DNA from: Rhodospirillaceae bacterium
Lineage (GTDB): Bacteria > Pseudomonadota > Alphaproteobacteria > UBA6615
Length of the DNA stretch: 64,000 nucleotides
Reading direction: 5' to 3'
NCBI GenBank assembly: GCA_002713365.1
Contig: PASR01000008.1
Coordinates: 272,363-336,362 of the forward strand
Made by a program: the position numbers and the translations under genes. The notes beneath the pieces are model-generated. The model saw nothing but the letters and a program-made list of their open reading frames with translations, searched no databases and was not told where the DNA came from. Positions 1-9,000 of this stretch are shown one piece after another. Position 1 is the first letter of the stretch; every line of letters starts with the position of its first letter.

Positions 1-226
1 CCTTAAAGCAAATATAGAAAGCCTTAAAGAAAGAGATCCAAAGGGTTTATATTCCGCAGCCGACGCTGGACTGCTAAAAAACCTCATAGGTTATTGTGAT
101 TCAACTCCCTATGAAGAGCCTAATAAATACGAATTAATGATTAACACTAGTAAAGGTCATTCAGTAAAAAAAGCCTCAGATAAATTATTTAAATATATAA
201 ATGATAGAGTTATATCTTGTTTGTAA
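1..226 (+). CDS. cysC: Adenylylsulfate kinase (APS kinase), C-terminal end, partial
   Basis: The reading frame is open from the left edge and stops with TAA at 224-226, so only about 74 C-terminal residues are seen. They contain the order ERDPKGLY, then AGLLKNLIG, then PYEEPNKYELMINT, which matches the end of APS kinase (consensus DPKGLY, then YE-P-x-PE). APS kinase phosphorylates adenylylsulfate to PAPS using ATP in the cytoplasm. The P-loop lies outside the window, so whether this is a stand-alone CysC or the end of a CysNC fusion cannot be told. No clear terminator follows; a short GGCC-TAAA-GGCC hairpin lies near 280-295. Confidence 0.75.
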   Translation, partial: LKANIESLKERDPKGLYSAADAGLLKNLIGYCDSTPYEEPNKYELMINTSKGHSVKKASDKLFKYINDRVISCL

Positions 227-303
227 TCAATATTAAGAAAATGATAGACATCATAAACACAAATTATCTTTAGCTCACTCGAGGCCTAAAGGCCCTATAA
301 TAA

Positions 304-558
304 TTGGATAATAGTTATCAAATGTATTCCAGGTCATTAAAAATTTTTATAAAGATATTAATTACCGTCTTTGCTCTCATTGGTTGGGGTTTTGCTTGGA
401 CTTTTTTTATAAAATATATGTCCATAGAAGATATAACTGGTATTAGAATTATCGGGTCACTAGTAGGCGCATTTTTTATCTGGAAATGGATATCTAGTGC
501 ATTTAATAAAAGAGATATTAAACTTTCGGAAACAAATAGCCCTAATAACCGAAACTAA
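304..558 (+). CDS. Small two-helix membrane protein, unknown function
   Basis: I do not recognise this protein. The 84-residue frame has two hydrophobic segments (about residues 12-36 and 43-62) separated by a short acidic stretch and followed by a polar tail rich in Lys, Asn and Ser, so it probably sits in the inner membrane. The frame opens with TTG at 304; an ATG at 322 is an equally good start and neither has a convincing ribosome-binding site. It follows the APS kinase gene by under 100 bases and may be transcribed with it. The coding call rests on length, hydrophobic pattern and lack of a competing frame. Confidence 0.45.
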   Translation: MDNSYQMYSRSLKIFIKILITVFALIGWGFAWTFFIKYMSIEDITGIRIIGSLVGAFFIWKWISSAFNKRDIKLSETNSPNNRN

Positions 559-618
559 TTATTTCTGTTCAAAAATATAATTGATTTTACCGGCCAAAAT
601 ATTATTTAACTAAAGAAC

Positions 619-1503
619 TTATTTACCCCATGTTAGCGCAACTGGGTTTAATTCTTTTGCCATATTTAATAAAGCGGATTTAACTGCGGGGTTTAATGGA
701 GCGATAGGGTGACGGCAAAAATCGGATTCTATAACGCCCCCTTCTTTAAAAAGAGTTTTAGCGCCCCTAAAACCGCATAAGCGGTTTTCATGGTTAATTA
801 AAGGAAGTACTTGGGCGTAAATTGATTTAGCCTCAGATCTGTTGCCAGATAGATGTGCCATAATAGCTGGGCGAATAAGGTCAGGAATAAGTGCTGATGT
901 CATACTGCCAGTCGCTCCTGCATCAAGATCAGCAAGTAACGTTATTCCTTCTTCGCCATCAAACGGTCCATAAATAGAATCGCCTGCTTTTTCTAATAGT
1001 GAACGAATCTTAATAGCCGCTTGTGCACATTCTATCTTGAAGCAACATAATTGTTCTATCTCAAGGGCCATGCGGACAAGCAAATCCACAGGTAACTCCA
1101 CTCCTGAAATCGGAGCATCCTGTAACATTATAGGAATGCCAACATCACTAGCGGCTGCAAAATGTTCATAAATCTGTTCTGCTGTACCGTGAATCAATGC
1201 TCCATGATATGGCGGCATCAGCATAATCATCGAGGCACCAAGTTCTAATGCTTTATAAGCTCTTGAAACAACAATATCAGTCGCAAAATGACTAACGGTA
1301 ACAATTACAGGCACCCTTCCAGAAACATGACTAAGGCAAACTTTTGTTAATAGCTCTCTTTCTTCATCTGATAGAAGAAATTGCTCTGAAAAATTGGCAA
1401 GAATACAGATACCATCAACACCCTGATCAATCATGCAGTCAAGCACTCGCCGCATACCTTCTAAATCGAGTTCACCTTGATTAGTGAACGGTGTAGGCGC
1501 CAC
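619..1503 (-). CDS. DapA-family (dihydrodipicolinate synthase-like) lyase
   Basis: The protein is a TIM-barrel class I aldolase of the DHDPS/N-acetylneuraminate lyase family, with the diagnostic APTPF start and the Schiff-base Lys at about residue 156 (CCFKIEC). The Tyr expected in the YNxP motif of true DHDPS is replaced, because the local sequence is MLQDAP. This argues for a catabolic aldolase or dehydratase rather than lysine biosynthesis. The listed start is a GTG that lies inside the normally conserved GIWPVAPTPF motif. The frame continues upstream with KYTGIWPV, but without an ATG, GTG or TTG before it runs into the preceding gene. A CTG at 1551-1549, overlapping that gene's TGA, is a possible start. 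It is the second gene of a two-gene minus-strand unit with the VOC protein. Confidence 0.8.
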   Translation of the reverse strand: MAPTPFTNQGELDLEGMRRVLDCMIDQGVDGICILANFSEQFLLSDEERELLTKVCLSHVSGRVPVIVTVSHFATDIVVSRAYKALELGASMIMLMPPYHGALIHGTAEQIYEHFAAASDVGIPIMLQDAPISGVELPVDLLVRMALEIEQLCCFKIECAQAAIKIRSLLEKAGDSIYGPFDGEEGITLLADLDAGATGSMTSALIPDLIRPAIMAHLSGNRSEAKSIYAQVLPLINHENRLCGFRGAKTLFKEGGVIESDFCRHPIAPLNPAVKSALLNMAKELNPVALTWGK

Positions 1504-1547
1504 TGGCCATATACCAGTATATTTAGCTTTATTTTTTAAGTTTTTTT

Positions 1548-2456
1548 TCAGGATAACTTCCCTCCTGGCATGAACCCAAGCTCGCGCTCAAGGTCTAACA
1601 TTACTTCAGCTTGGTCCGAAAATGGTTCCTGAATAATAGGCCAACGGTTTATCAAAGGCCTCATATAATCTCCATGGTAAACACTACGAACTTCATTTGT
1701 TAGAGAAAAAATATGATCCCCATTCTCAGGGTTAAAGATTTTATCACAGAAAAAAACCTCCCCTTCACCGGTGCCCATTAATGCGCCTCTTTCTCTTATT
1801 ATGTCACGAGCTGTATTATAATGTGTTATATGAAATGATATATGAAAATTATAGAGCTCATAACTGGCAAGCTTTTTCTCCACAAAAAATAGCTTTTGAA
1901 AGGGCCCAACATTAACTGACGCTGTTCTACTTCCATTCCTTTTCTCAATCTGGGTGATTGAATGGAATACCTCACGATAAAATTTGACAATATGTTCTAA
2001 AACTCCGCTAGGCACTGGAATTTCTATATAGCCTATGCCTAAAGGCCTTAAAAATGGCATGCTTTTTGAAGAGTGAAGACGCATACGGAAACCAAATGGA
2101 CTGACTATGTTAGCTGCATTGTTTTCAAACCTAGCTTTATAAGGTGTATCTTTAAATTTTTGTAATTTATTCAAGCGGGTTAACCTTAATCGAATAATAT
2201 CTAGATCTGGAACGATTAATCCAACTAGCCCGGGAAAGGGTGGTGTCGCGCCACGTCGCGGAAGGTGAAATTGCTGTAGTCCAACATTGACTCCCATATT
2301 TGTTTCATCAGCTCTACGAAACGGGTCCCTTGTTAACCCTAAACCTCCAATAAAAAAAATAGTCGCAAGATCATGGTCGGAGACTTGAAAATTAATATGA
2401 TCAAGGTGAAGTATGCCTCCCACCTCAGGAAAGGTTTTTGAAAGATGTTCTGTCAT
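1548..2456 (-). CDS. VOC-family protein (glyoxalase/extradiol dioxygenase fold)
   Basis: Two vicinal-oxygen-chelate modules are visible. The first starts near residue 15 with LHLDHINFQVSD, and the second starts near residue 140 with IGYIEIPVPSG. The overall length of 302 residues fits a two-module extradiol dioxygenase-like or hydroxyphenylpyruvate dioxygenase-like protein. Metal ligands cannot be placed with certainty, since the second module lacks the opening His, while a later FHISFHITHY segment offers histidines. It is divergent from the MBL gene at 2590 and shares a 133-base promoter region. Clustering with a cyclase, a flavin monooxygenase and an aldolase suggests a role in ring or side-chain cleavage, which is inference. 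Confidence 0.75.
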   Translation of the reverse strand: MTEHLSKTFPEVGGILHLDHINFQVSDHDLATIFFIGGLGLTRDPFRRADETNMGVNVGLQQFHLPRRGATPPFPGLVGLIVPDLDIIRLRLTRLNKLQKFKDTPYKARFENNAANIVSPFGFRMRLHSSKSMPFLRPLGIGYIEIPVPSGVLEHIVKFYREVFHSITQIEKRNGSRTASVNVGPFQKLFFVEKKLASYELYNFHISFHITHYNTARDIIRERGALMGTGEGEVFFCDKIFNPENGDHIFSLTNEVRSVYHGDYMRPLINRWPIIQEPFSDQAEVMLDLERELGFMPGGKLS

Positions 2457-2476
2457 AATAAATCCTGTTTTTTAAA

Positions 2477-2488
2477 CAAAAGCTTTTG
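2477..2488. promoter_or_regulatory. 12-bp perfect palindrome in divergent promoter region
   Basis: CAAAAGCTTTTG is a perfect palindrome in the 133-base space between the divergent VOC and MBL genes. Such a site could bind a dimeric regulator controlling both arms of the catabolic block. An AT-rich TATATAAA stretch near 2524-2532 could be a -10 element for the plus-strand gene. The palindrome is AT-rich and could also occur by chance in this genome. Confidence 0.25.
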
Positions 2489-2589
2489 CAATCACTTGTT
2501 TGCTCCCGTTGTTTTATTCTATCGTATATAAATCTTAACTTCGTCAACATCACTAACAATTTATTAATCCAAAGGAATGCAGACAAAAA

Positions 2590-3462
2590 ATGTCAGTAAG
2601 TAGTGTTACCGAACTAGTAGCAGGAAAAGTATATGCATTGCATAACACCTTTGAGCTCAATGGAAAAATAAGTGCCTACCCAGAAAAAGCACGAGGCTTC
2701 TCTCCAGCAAATTGCTACCTACTAATTGACGAAAAAGCAGCAATGCTTCTAGACACAGGGTACACAGCACATGAAGGCGCAATATTAGAGCAACTGGATA
2801 GTCTTCTAGACCGTGAAATGCCCCTTTCTATCTTTCCTCTTAGAATAAATGAGTTTATGTCAGTTTGTAATACTATGGCCATTGCAAAAAGGTTCAACGT
2901 GGTTGAGTGTTTTTCAAACGTTCCCAATATCGAAGAATGGGTGGAATTTGAAACCCTAAGGGGGGAAGAACGCAACCCGATCCTTAAAACAACTCTTTTG
3001 GGTAGAGGTGAACAATCTCAGGTTTTTTTGGGAGAAAAACGCAAAATAAATGTGCTTACAGCTCCTATACGTTTAATTAGCACGAGATGGATTTACGATG
3101 AATCTAGTAAAATTTTATTTTCTTCTGATATGTTTAGCCACATTTGGAGCGACTTTGAGAACAGCCCATGGCAGATCGGTAATAATGAAACCGATCCGGT
3201 AACTGATTTTAAGTTTGTTAGGTCATACCTACTCAATACCCGTTACTGGTGGATAGAAGGTGCCCATACTAAGCCCATACGTAATGCCATAGATGATATA
3301 TATACACGTTTTAATATTCAAACAATTGCTCCCGGGTACGGAACAATCTTACGCGGGAGAAATCATGTCGTAAATCAGTTCAAAGTATTAGATGAAGTAT
3401 TAGAAAAACTAGACCGGCAACATATATTACCAGCGTATGTACCAAGAGGACTGGAGAGATGA
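2590..3462 (+). CDS. MBL-fold-like protein lacking the HxHxDH motif
   Basis: The opening residues (NCYLLIDEKAAMLLDTGYTAHEG) match strand 1 and the Asp-Thr-Gly loop of metallo-beta-lactamase-fold hydrolases. At the position where HxHxDH should follow there is instead FPLRINEFMSVCNT, so the first metal site is absent. Later family landmarks persist: FSSDMF near residue 182 (the Asp position), EGAHTKP and IAPGYG near the C-terminus. This may be a non-hydrolytic or di-iron-altered member, or a partner of the next gene. It overlaps the second MBL gene by 4 bases (ATGA), which implies translational coupling. The start ATG follows an AGGAATG stretch. Confidence 0.7.
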   Translation: MSVSSVTELVAGKVYALHNTFELNGKISAYPEKARGFSPANCYLLIDEKAAMLLDTGYTAHEGAILEQLDSLLDREMPLSIFPLRINEFMSVCNTMAIAKRFNVVECFSNVPNIEEWVEFETLRGEERNPILKTTLLGRGEQSQVFLGEKRKINVLTAPIRLISTRWIYDESSKILFSSDMFSHIWSDFENSPWQIGNNETDPVTDFKFVRSYLLNTRYWWIEGAHTKPIRNAIDDIYTRFNIQTIAPGYGTILRGRNHVVNQFKVLDEVLEKLDRQHILPAYVPRGLER

Positions 3463-4244
3463 TTATGAAGAACGGGAATTCACTACCACGCGAAATCGCA
3501 CCTGGCATATTCTGGCTGGGTGACTGCCTGGAACAACAGCATAAAGGCATGACTTATCATTCATATAACGCAGCTTTTCTGTTAACAGGCAATGAATCTT
3601 CAATATTAATTGAAACAGGCCACCCTAAGGACTTCCCTGAAATAGAACGTCAAATGGTTGAAATTTTATCGCATGACCAGCCCCCACTGAAACATCTTTT
3701 TATCACTCACCAAGAAACCCCTCACTCAGGGGGACTTGGTAGAGTATTACAAAACTGGCCTAATATCACTGTACATGGTGATGTTGCTGATTATCACCTA
3801 GCTTTTCCAAATCATAAATCCCAGCTAAAAAATATGGAAGTTGGCGATAAAATTGATATAGGAGGACGCCAACTTATAGCAGTAGAGCCAGTCATCCGGG
3901 ATTTGCGCACTTCTTTATGGGCCTTTGACACAGGGGCAAACACCCTCTTTCCAGGTGACGGTTTCGCCTATAGCCATTATCACTGGGATGGGCACTGCGG
4001 CCGAGTCGCAGAGGAAGCCGAATCCCTGGACTTAAAAGATGTACTTGCCGTGTTTGCTGAAAGGGCTTTGTATTGGACAACTACCACTGATATGAATATT
4101 TACGTAGACAAGTTAGAAGAACTAATGGATGAGCTAAAAGTAGAAATAGTGGCTCCTACCCACGGACTGCCTGTAACCGACCTTGCTGCTACGATGCCAA
4201 AAGTTCGTGAGGGACTGATTTCTGAAGGAAATGTTAACACATAA
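3459..4244 (+). CDS. MBL-fold protein, ODP/flavodiiron-like variant
   Basis: This 261-residue protein has the MBL fold with FLLTGNESSILIETG, then FITHQETPHSGG near residue 87, HGDVADYH, FPGDGFAYSHYHW and APTHGLP. The metal motif reads HxExPH, closer to the HxExDH of flavodiiron (ODP-type) proteins than to HxHxDH, but with the Asp replaced by Pro. The Asp and the last His of the second metal site are present. It therefore looks like a di-iron or single-metal MBL protein of unknown substrate. It is translationally coupled to the preceding degenerate MBL gene, and the two may form a heterodimer (inference). A second ATG lies two codons in. Confidence 0.75.
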   Translation: MIMKNGNSLPREIAPGIFWLGDCLEQQHKGMTYHSYNAAFLLTGNESSILIETGHPKDFPEIERQMVEILSHDQPPLKHLFITHQETPHSGGLGRVLQNWPNITVHGDVADYHLAFPNHKSQLKNMEVGDKIDIGGRQLIAVEPVIRDLRTSLWAFDTGANTLFPGDGFAYSHYHWDGHCGRVAEEAESLDLKDVLAVFAERALYWTTTTDMNIYVDKLEELMDELKVEIVAPTHGLPVTDLAATMPKVREGLISEGNVNT

Positions 4245-4514
4245 CAGATAAGGTTAAATAGTTCTAAAACTTTCAAATATGTTTAACTATAAATTTACTC
4301 GGCCTTATTATCTAGCAATTAACGAACCAAAAGTTTTGGTCTAAAAATTAATTATGATGAATTATGCTTTTGCTGAATAATATGAATTTATAAAATTTAT
4401 AATGACTCAAAAAAAGAGTAATAATTAGAAAAATTACTTTATAGCCGTCAAAATGACTATTAATAGATAAAGTCCTGTTCTTATAATTTTTTAAAAAAAT
4501 CCGGGGAGATTATT

Positions 4515-5519
4515 ATGAAAATTATTCCAAAAAATAAACTAAAAAAAGACATAACTATAGCTGACATCGAGACTATGCGTGACAAAGTTAAAAATTGGGG
4601 TCGGTGGGGACCTGATGATGAAATTGGAACATTGAACTTCGTAACGGAAAAGGAAATCATGGCAGCTAGGGATACTATACGAAAAGGTAAAGTAATATCA
4701 TTAGGCCTACCATTCGATAAAGATGGGCCACAGCGGGGCGGTCAGGGACGTTTTAACCCCATCCATACCATGTTAGCGACCGGAACAGACGCAGTAACTG
4801 GAGTACAGGACGAAAAAACAGCTCCTGACATGGTAGAAACGCAAATAATGTGTCGTTATGCCGATGACATGATATCGATGCCACTGCAATGCGGCACACA
4901 ATGGGACAGCCTCGCTCATGTGTTTGCTAATGATAAAATGTGGAATGGGTATGATGCTCGTTTAGTGGATTCTAACGGAGCTAAAAAAAACGGTATCCAA
5001 AACACACGTGACCGCATGTGTGGAAGAGGGGTTTTGTTGGATATACCTCGATTTCTTGGGGGGGACTGCCTGGAAGACGGCTATGGAATAGGTAATGAAG
5101 AACTTGATGAATGTGCAAAAGCACAGAATGTGGAAATTCGTCGTGGTGACTTTGTTCTTGTAAGAACAGGTATGATGGAACGCTGCTTAGCTGAAGGAGA
5201 TTGGGGCAGTTATGCTGGTGGCGATGCTGCAGGAATGAGATTTGAAACAGCCGAATGGGTTTTTAAAAAAGAGATTGCAGCTATTTGTTCAGATACGTGG
5301 GGATGCGAGGTAAGGCCAAACGAATCATTAGTGGCTTTCCAGCCTTGGCACTGGGTAGTAATACCAATGATAGGGATCACAATGGGAGAAATTTTTTATC
5401 TCAAAGACCTAGCTGACGACTGTCTCGATGATGGAATATACGAATTTCTATTCTGTGCACCTCCCTTACCTATTACCGGTGCTGTTGGTTCACCAATAAA
5501 CCCTCAAGCAATAAAGTGA
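4515..5519 (+). CDS. Cyclase-family hydrolase (kynurenine formamidase-like)
   Basis: The 334-residue protein belongs to the metal-dependent cyclase/KynB family (PF04199-type). The hallmark HxGTxxDxPxH appears as QCGTQWDSLAHV near residue 118, where the first His is Gln but the Asp and last His remain. The opening WGRWGPDDEIGTLNFVT is typical of the long cyclase-family proteins found in catabolic clusters. Members hydrolyse cyclic amides, esters or lactones, but the substrate here is unknown. The start has a strong ribosome-binding site (GGGGAG, 4502-4507). A 270-base AT-rich gap precedes it, with a TATAAT at 4482-4487 that may be its promoter's -10 box. Confidence 0.8.
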   Translation: MKIIPKNKLKKDITIADIETMRDKVKNWGRWGPDDEIGTLNFVTEKEIMAARDTIRKGKVISLGLPFDKDGPQRGGQGRFNPIHTMLATGTDAVTGVQDEKTAPDMVETQIMCRYADDMISMPLQCGTQWDSLAHVFANDKMWNGYDARLVDSNGAKKNGIQNTRDRMCGRGVLLDIPRFLGGDCLEDGYGIGNEELDECAKAQNVEIRRGDFVLVRTGMMERCLAEGDWGSYAGGDAAGMRFETAEWVFKKEIAAICSDTWGCEVRPNESLVAFQPWHWVVIPMIGITMGEIFYLKDLADDCLDDGIYEFLFCAPPLPITGAVGSPINPQAIK

Positions 5520-5564
5520 ATATTTTAAATACCAGACCCTAATTTACACAAAAGAGAGTTAAAA

Positions 5565-6734
5565 ATGACTGAACAGTTTTTGCGCTTCGGCATATTCCTA
5601 GCTCCTTTTCATAGTCCAGATGAAAATCCAACTTTGGCCCTCGAACGAGATCTCGATCTTGTAACTCATATTGATAAACTAGGATACAATGAAGCCTGGA
5701 TTGGGGAACACCATTCAGGAGGCTTTGAAATAATTGCTTCACCAGAGGTTTTTATAGCATTCGCAGCAGAACGCACTAAAAATATCCGTCTAGGGACCGG
5801 GGTATCCTCACTTGCCTATCATCATCCGCTTATTAATGCAGATCGTATCAATCAGTTGGATCATATGACTAGGGGTAGGGTAATGTTCGGTGTAGGGCCT
5901 GGTTCATTGCCATCTGATGCTTTTGCCATGGGTTTTCACCCTAATGAACAGCGGCGAAGAATGAATGAAGCCCTTGATGTTTTGCTACCTTTATTGAACG
6001 GAGAGCAAGTAGATGTAGAAACAGACTGGTTTGTTTTAAAAGAGGCTAAGCTACAACTTCCTAGTTTCAGTAAGCCTATGATAGAAATGGCTGTAGCCTC
6101 ATTGCGTTCACCAGCCGGTGCTCTAGCAGCTGGTAAGCATGGAATTGGCCTGTTATCACTTGGTGGAACATCCAACGAGGCATTAGCTGCGCATGCTGAA
6201 AATTGGAGGCGATGTGAAGAGGCCGCTCTGGAATATAATCAAACAGTTCACCGCAAAAATTGGCGGATTGTCACTTTAATGCATATTGCAGAAACCCGAG
6301 AAAAGGCAGAGAAAAATATTGCATTCGGGCTTGATAAATTTTCTAGGTATTTTCGTGACATAGCCCCCACGCCGATAGTGCCTCCAGGAGTTGAAGACCC
6401 GTTAAAATACTTACGAGATTCGAGAATGGCTGTAATAGGAACTCCGCAGGATGCGATTGAACATATAGAGCGGTTGTTGAAAGGATCAGGTGGATTCGGG
6501 GTTTTATTGGAGTTGGCACATGACTGGGCTGATTGGGAACAAACTCAGAAAAATTATGAACTAATGTCGCGTTATGTGATTCCTCATTTTCAATCAAGTA
6601 TGAAAGTAAGAAGTGAATCTTATAAAAATGTAGCGGCTAACCGGGAAAAGTATGTTGGTGCTGTTAATGAGGCAATCAGTAATGAAACTAGCCGCTACGA
6701 GGAAAGGCAGCGAAAAGTTAATAATGAGCAATAA
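5565..6734 (+). CDS. Luciferase-like (LLM) flavin-dependent monooxygenase
   Basis: The protein has the bacterial luciferase-like TIM barrel: FGIFLAPFHSP at the N-terminus, EAWIGEHHSGG near residue 45, RIRLGTGVSSL-type strand (here NIRLGTGVSSL), and RVMFGVGPGSLPSDAFAMG near residue 105. At 389 residues it is at the long end of the family and ends in a charged Lys/Arg/Glu-rich tail. LLM enzymes use reduced FMN (or F420) and oxygen for Baeyer-Villiger, hydroxylation or desulfonation reactions. It follows the cyclase gene by 45 bases and is probably in the same transcript. A flavin reductase is not encoded nearby. Confidence 0.85.
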   Translation: MTEQFLRFGIFLAPFHSPDENPTLALERDLDLVTHIDKLGYNEAWIGEHHSGGFEIIASPEVFIAFAAERTKNIRLGTGVSSLAYHHPLINADRINQLDHMTRGRVMFGVGPGSLPSDAFAMGFHPNEQRRRMNEALDVLLPLLNGEQVDVETDWFVLKEAKLQLPSFSKPMIEMAVASLRSPAGALAAGKHGIGLLSLGGTSNEALAAHAENWRRCEEAALEYNQTVHRKNWRIVTLMHIAETREKAEKNIAFGLDKFSRYFRDIAPTPIVPPGVEDPLKYLRDSRMAVIGTPQDAIEHIERLLKGSGGFGVLLELAHDWADWEQTQKNYELMSRYVIPHFQSSMKVRSESYKNVAANREKYVGAVNEAISNETSRYEERQRKVNNEQ

Positions 6735-6892
6735 AAGTATTTTACAGGTTTTATAAAAATTTTAGTTCTTCAATTATATAATCAATACTATTTTTATAAA
6801 GGTCTATTGAAAACAAAACTCTCATTCATACGGCTGAGTTTTATTATGTCATAAAAATATTTGATATACTCTTTAAAAAGGGGGAATTTATT

Positions 6893-8365
6893 ATGAGTGA
6901 TAATAGTAATTCTCTAAAGTTTGATCTGGTAGTGGTAGGCTGTGGTATATCTGGTTTATCAGCAGCTGTAACAGCTCAGCAAAATGGAGCTAGAGTAGCT
7001 ATTTTAGAACGTTCCCCAAAAGAGGAGCGTGGGGGAAACACCCGTTACACTGAATCCTATTGGCGCATGCAATCTCGTGATTCTGTATCTGCAGATTTTG
7101 AAGAGCAATTAATAGCTAATTCGGGTGGATATCCAGATCCAGAAATAACCCAAGAAACTTTGAGGGCCTATAATGAGTGGTCGCCAATTCTTAAAGCTTT
7201 AGCCTTCACTGACCCAGAACTAATCTCAACAATAGCCCAGGAAGCGCCACTTGCCCTAAAATGGCTGGAAAGTTTTGGGATCAAATTCGATTTTCTGCCT
7301 AATTACTTTATAAATGAGTCGACTACACGAATGGCTCCAATTGGTGGTGGGCTAGCATTAGTAGAAACACTGGCTAAATATGCTGAGACCGTTCCTTCAG
7401 ATATAACCTTCTTCTACAATACGGCAGCTAAATCTCTTTTGAATTCTAAAAATGGAGAAATTATAGGGGTTAGCGCAGTTAACAATCAAAATCTGCGCTT
7501 AGATATCCTGGGTGATGCCGTTGTTCTTGCTAGCGGAGGATTCCAAGGTAATCCGGAAATGCAAAGTCAATATCTGGGAACCCAAGCCGTGTATACTCGT
7601 CCAGTGGCTCGGGGGGGGTATTATAATAGAGGAGAAGGGATAAGAATGGCCTTAGACGCAGGCGGATCCCCAGCTGGAGACTATGGTAGTTTTCATGCTC
7701 AGCCAGTTGACCCACGCTCCGGTGAGCAAGAACCGATAGTATTAACATACACGTATGGCATCCTAGTTAATAAACTTGGTATGAGGTTTGTAGACGAAGC
7801 ACCTACGACAGTTGACGCAAGTTATGAATCTCGCACCAGAGAAATAATGAAACAACCCGAAGGACTCGCTTTTGCAATTCATGACGGACGCCTCGACGAT
7901 ATTCCAAACTGGAAAAAATCAATTAGGTCTAGTGTTCCACCTATAATGGCTGAAACACTTTCTGAGATTGCAGATAAGATAAATGTAGATACTTATAGCT
8001 TGGTTTCCACCATACACGCCTTTAATAATGCCTGTCCTGAACCTTCAAACTTTAACCCAATACACGTAGATGGGCTAGCAACTCAAGGTCTACTTCCTAA
8101 TAAATCAAATTGGTCAAGAGTAATTGATAAGCCCCCATTTCGAATATGGCCAATTATTGCTGCCAACTGTTTTACATTTGGAGGTATAAAGGTAAATACA
8201 AATGCGCAGGTAATAAATATGGATGGAGATATAATTCCTAGACTTTACGCGGCAGGAGAGGTTGTTGGACTTTACTATCGCAACTATCCAGGTTCTACTT
8301 CGGTGATGCGCGGAGCCGTTACCGGCAGGCTAGCAGCTCTCCACTTCACTCGTCTACAAAACTAA
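6893..8365 (+). CDS. FAD-dependent oxidoreductase, TcuA/fumarate-reductase flavoprotein type
   Basis: The 490-residue protein has an N-terminal Rossmann dinucleotide motif (VVGCGISGLSAA, residues 14-25), the flavoprotein landmark RGGNTRYTES near residue 43, ASGGFQGNPEMQ near residue 212, and a C-terminal LYAAGEVVGLYYRNYPGSTS segment. This order is that of the succinate dehydrogenase/fumarate reductase flavoprotein superfamily, closest in feel to tricarballylate dehydrogenase (TcuA) or 3-ketosteroid dehydrogenase types. Such enzymes oxidise or reduce C-C bonds next to carbonyl groups. A GGGGGAA ribosome-binding site precedes the ATG. It forms the second half of the catabolic block with the cupin and aldo/keto reductase genes. 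Confidence 0.85.
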   Translation: MSDNSNSLKFDLVVVGCGISGLSAAVTAQQNGARVAILERSPKEERGGNTRYTESYWRMQSRDSVSADFEEQLIANSGGYPDPEITQETLRAYNEWSPILKALAFTDPELISTIAQEAPLALKWLESFGIKFDFLPNYFINESTTRMAPIGGGLALVETLAKYAETVPSDITFFYNTAAKSLLNSKNGEIIGVSAVNNQNLRLDILGDAVVLASGGFQGNPEMQSQYLGTQAVYTRPVARGGYYNRGEGIRMALDAGGSPAGDYGSFHAQPVDPRSGEQEPIVLTYTYGILVNKLGMRFVDEAPTTVDASYESRTREIMKQPEGLAFAIHDGRLDDIPNWKKSIRSSVPPIMAETLSEIADKINVDTYSLVSTIHAFNNACPEPSNFNPIHVDGLATQGLLPNKSNWSRVIDKPPFRIWPIIAANCFTFGGIKVNTNAQVINMDGDIIPRLYAAGEVVGLYYRNYPGSTSVMRGAVTGRLAALHFTRLQN

Positions 8366-8398
8366 TTGTTTAAATAGGTAAAATAATAGGAGCGTACT

Positions 8399-8929
8399 AT
8401 GGCCACTGCCCGCCACCCTAGACCACCAGAACTTTTAAATATGCCTCTAGACAAAATTATAAAACTTTTTGTCGGTCGCTATCGTGATAAAGTTCCAGAC
8501 TGGGAGGCTTTTGAAGACGCTAAAGTTGATGGTTATAAACGTGCCCAACATCGTTTTATCGGTGGAGGGGGGTCTGGCAAACATAATGATCCCAATTCCA
8601 TCCCCGACCGAGCTCATACACTCTCTATTATGTATGTAGAGCCTGGACAAGGTAATGCAGCACACACACATGAGGTAGAAGAAACATTCTTCGTATTAAA
8701 AGGGCTATTAAATGTTTTTCTCGAGGATGAAACTGGTAATCGAGAAGAAATACGTTTAGGAGAATGGGAATGTATATCTTGTCCTCCGGGTGTAATACAC
8801 GGTTATATTAATAATAGCCTAGAACCTGTTTGGTTCCAGGTGATGCTAGGAAGGAATAAACCGGAAACCATGGGATATAGTAATGAGCAGCTCTACCAAA
8901 GAAGGGAATCTCATTTAAGAAAAGAATAG
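8399..8929 (+). CDS. Cupin-domain protein
   Basis: A single cupin barrel occupies residues about 75-160. Motif 1 reads GNAAHTHEVEETFFVLKG, with the expected HxH and Glu metal ligands, and motif 2 reads CPPGVIHGYIN with the last His. The N-terminal 70 residues carry no known motif but include a Gly-rich GGGGSGK stretch. Cupins of this size are dioxygenases, isomerases or ligand sensors. The neighbouring flavoprotein and reductase suggest a catabolic enzyme. A good ribosome-binding site (AATAGGAGCG) lies before ATG, 33 bases after the flavoprotein stop. Confidence 0.8.
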   Translation: MATARHPRPPELLNMPLDKIIKLFVGRYRDKVPDWEAFEDAKVDGYKRAQHRFIGGGGSGKHNDPNSIPDRAHTLSIMYVEPGQGNAAHTHEVEETFFVLKGLLNVFLEDETGNREEIRLGEWECISCPPGVIHGYINNSLEPVWFQVMLGRNKPETMGYSNEQLYQRRESHLRKE

Positions 8930-9000
8930 TGATTATACATATACTAAATATATTTACAAAAAGAATTCGCTGATTAAATCAAATTCAAGAGAGAAATCAT

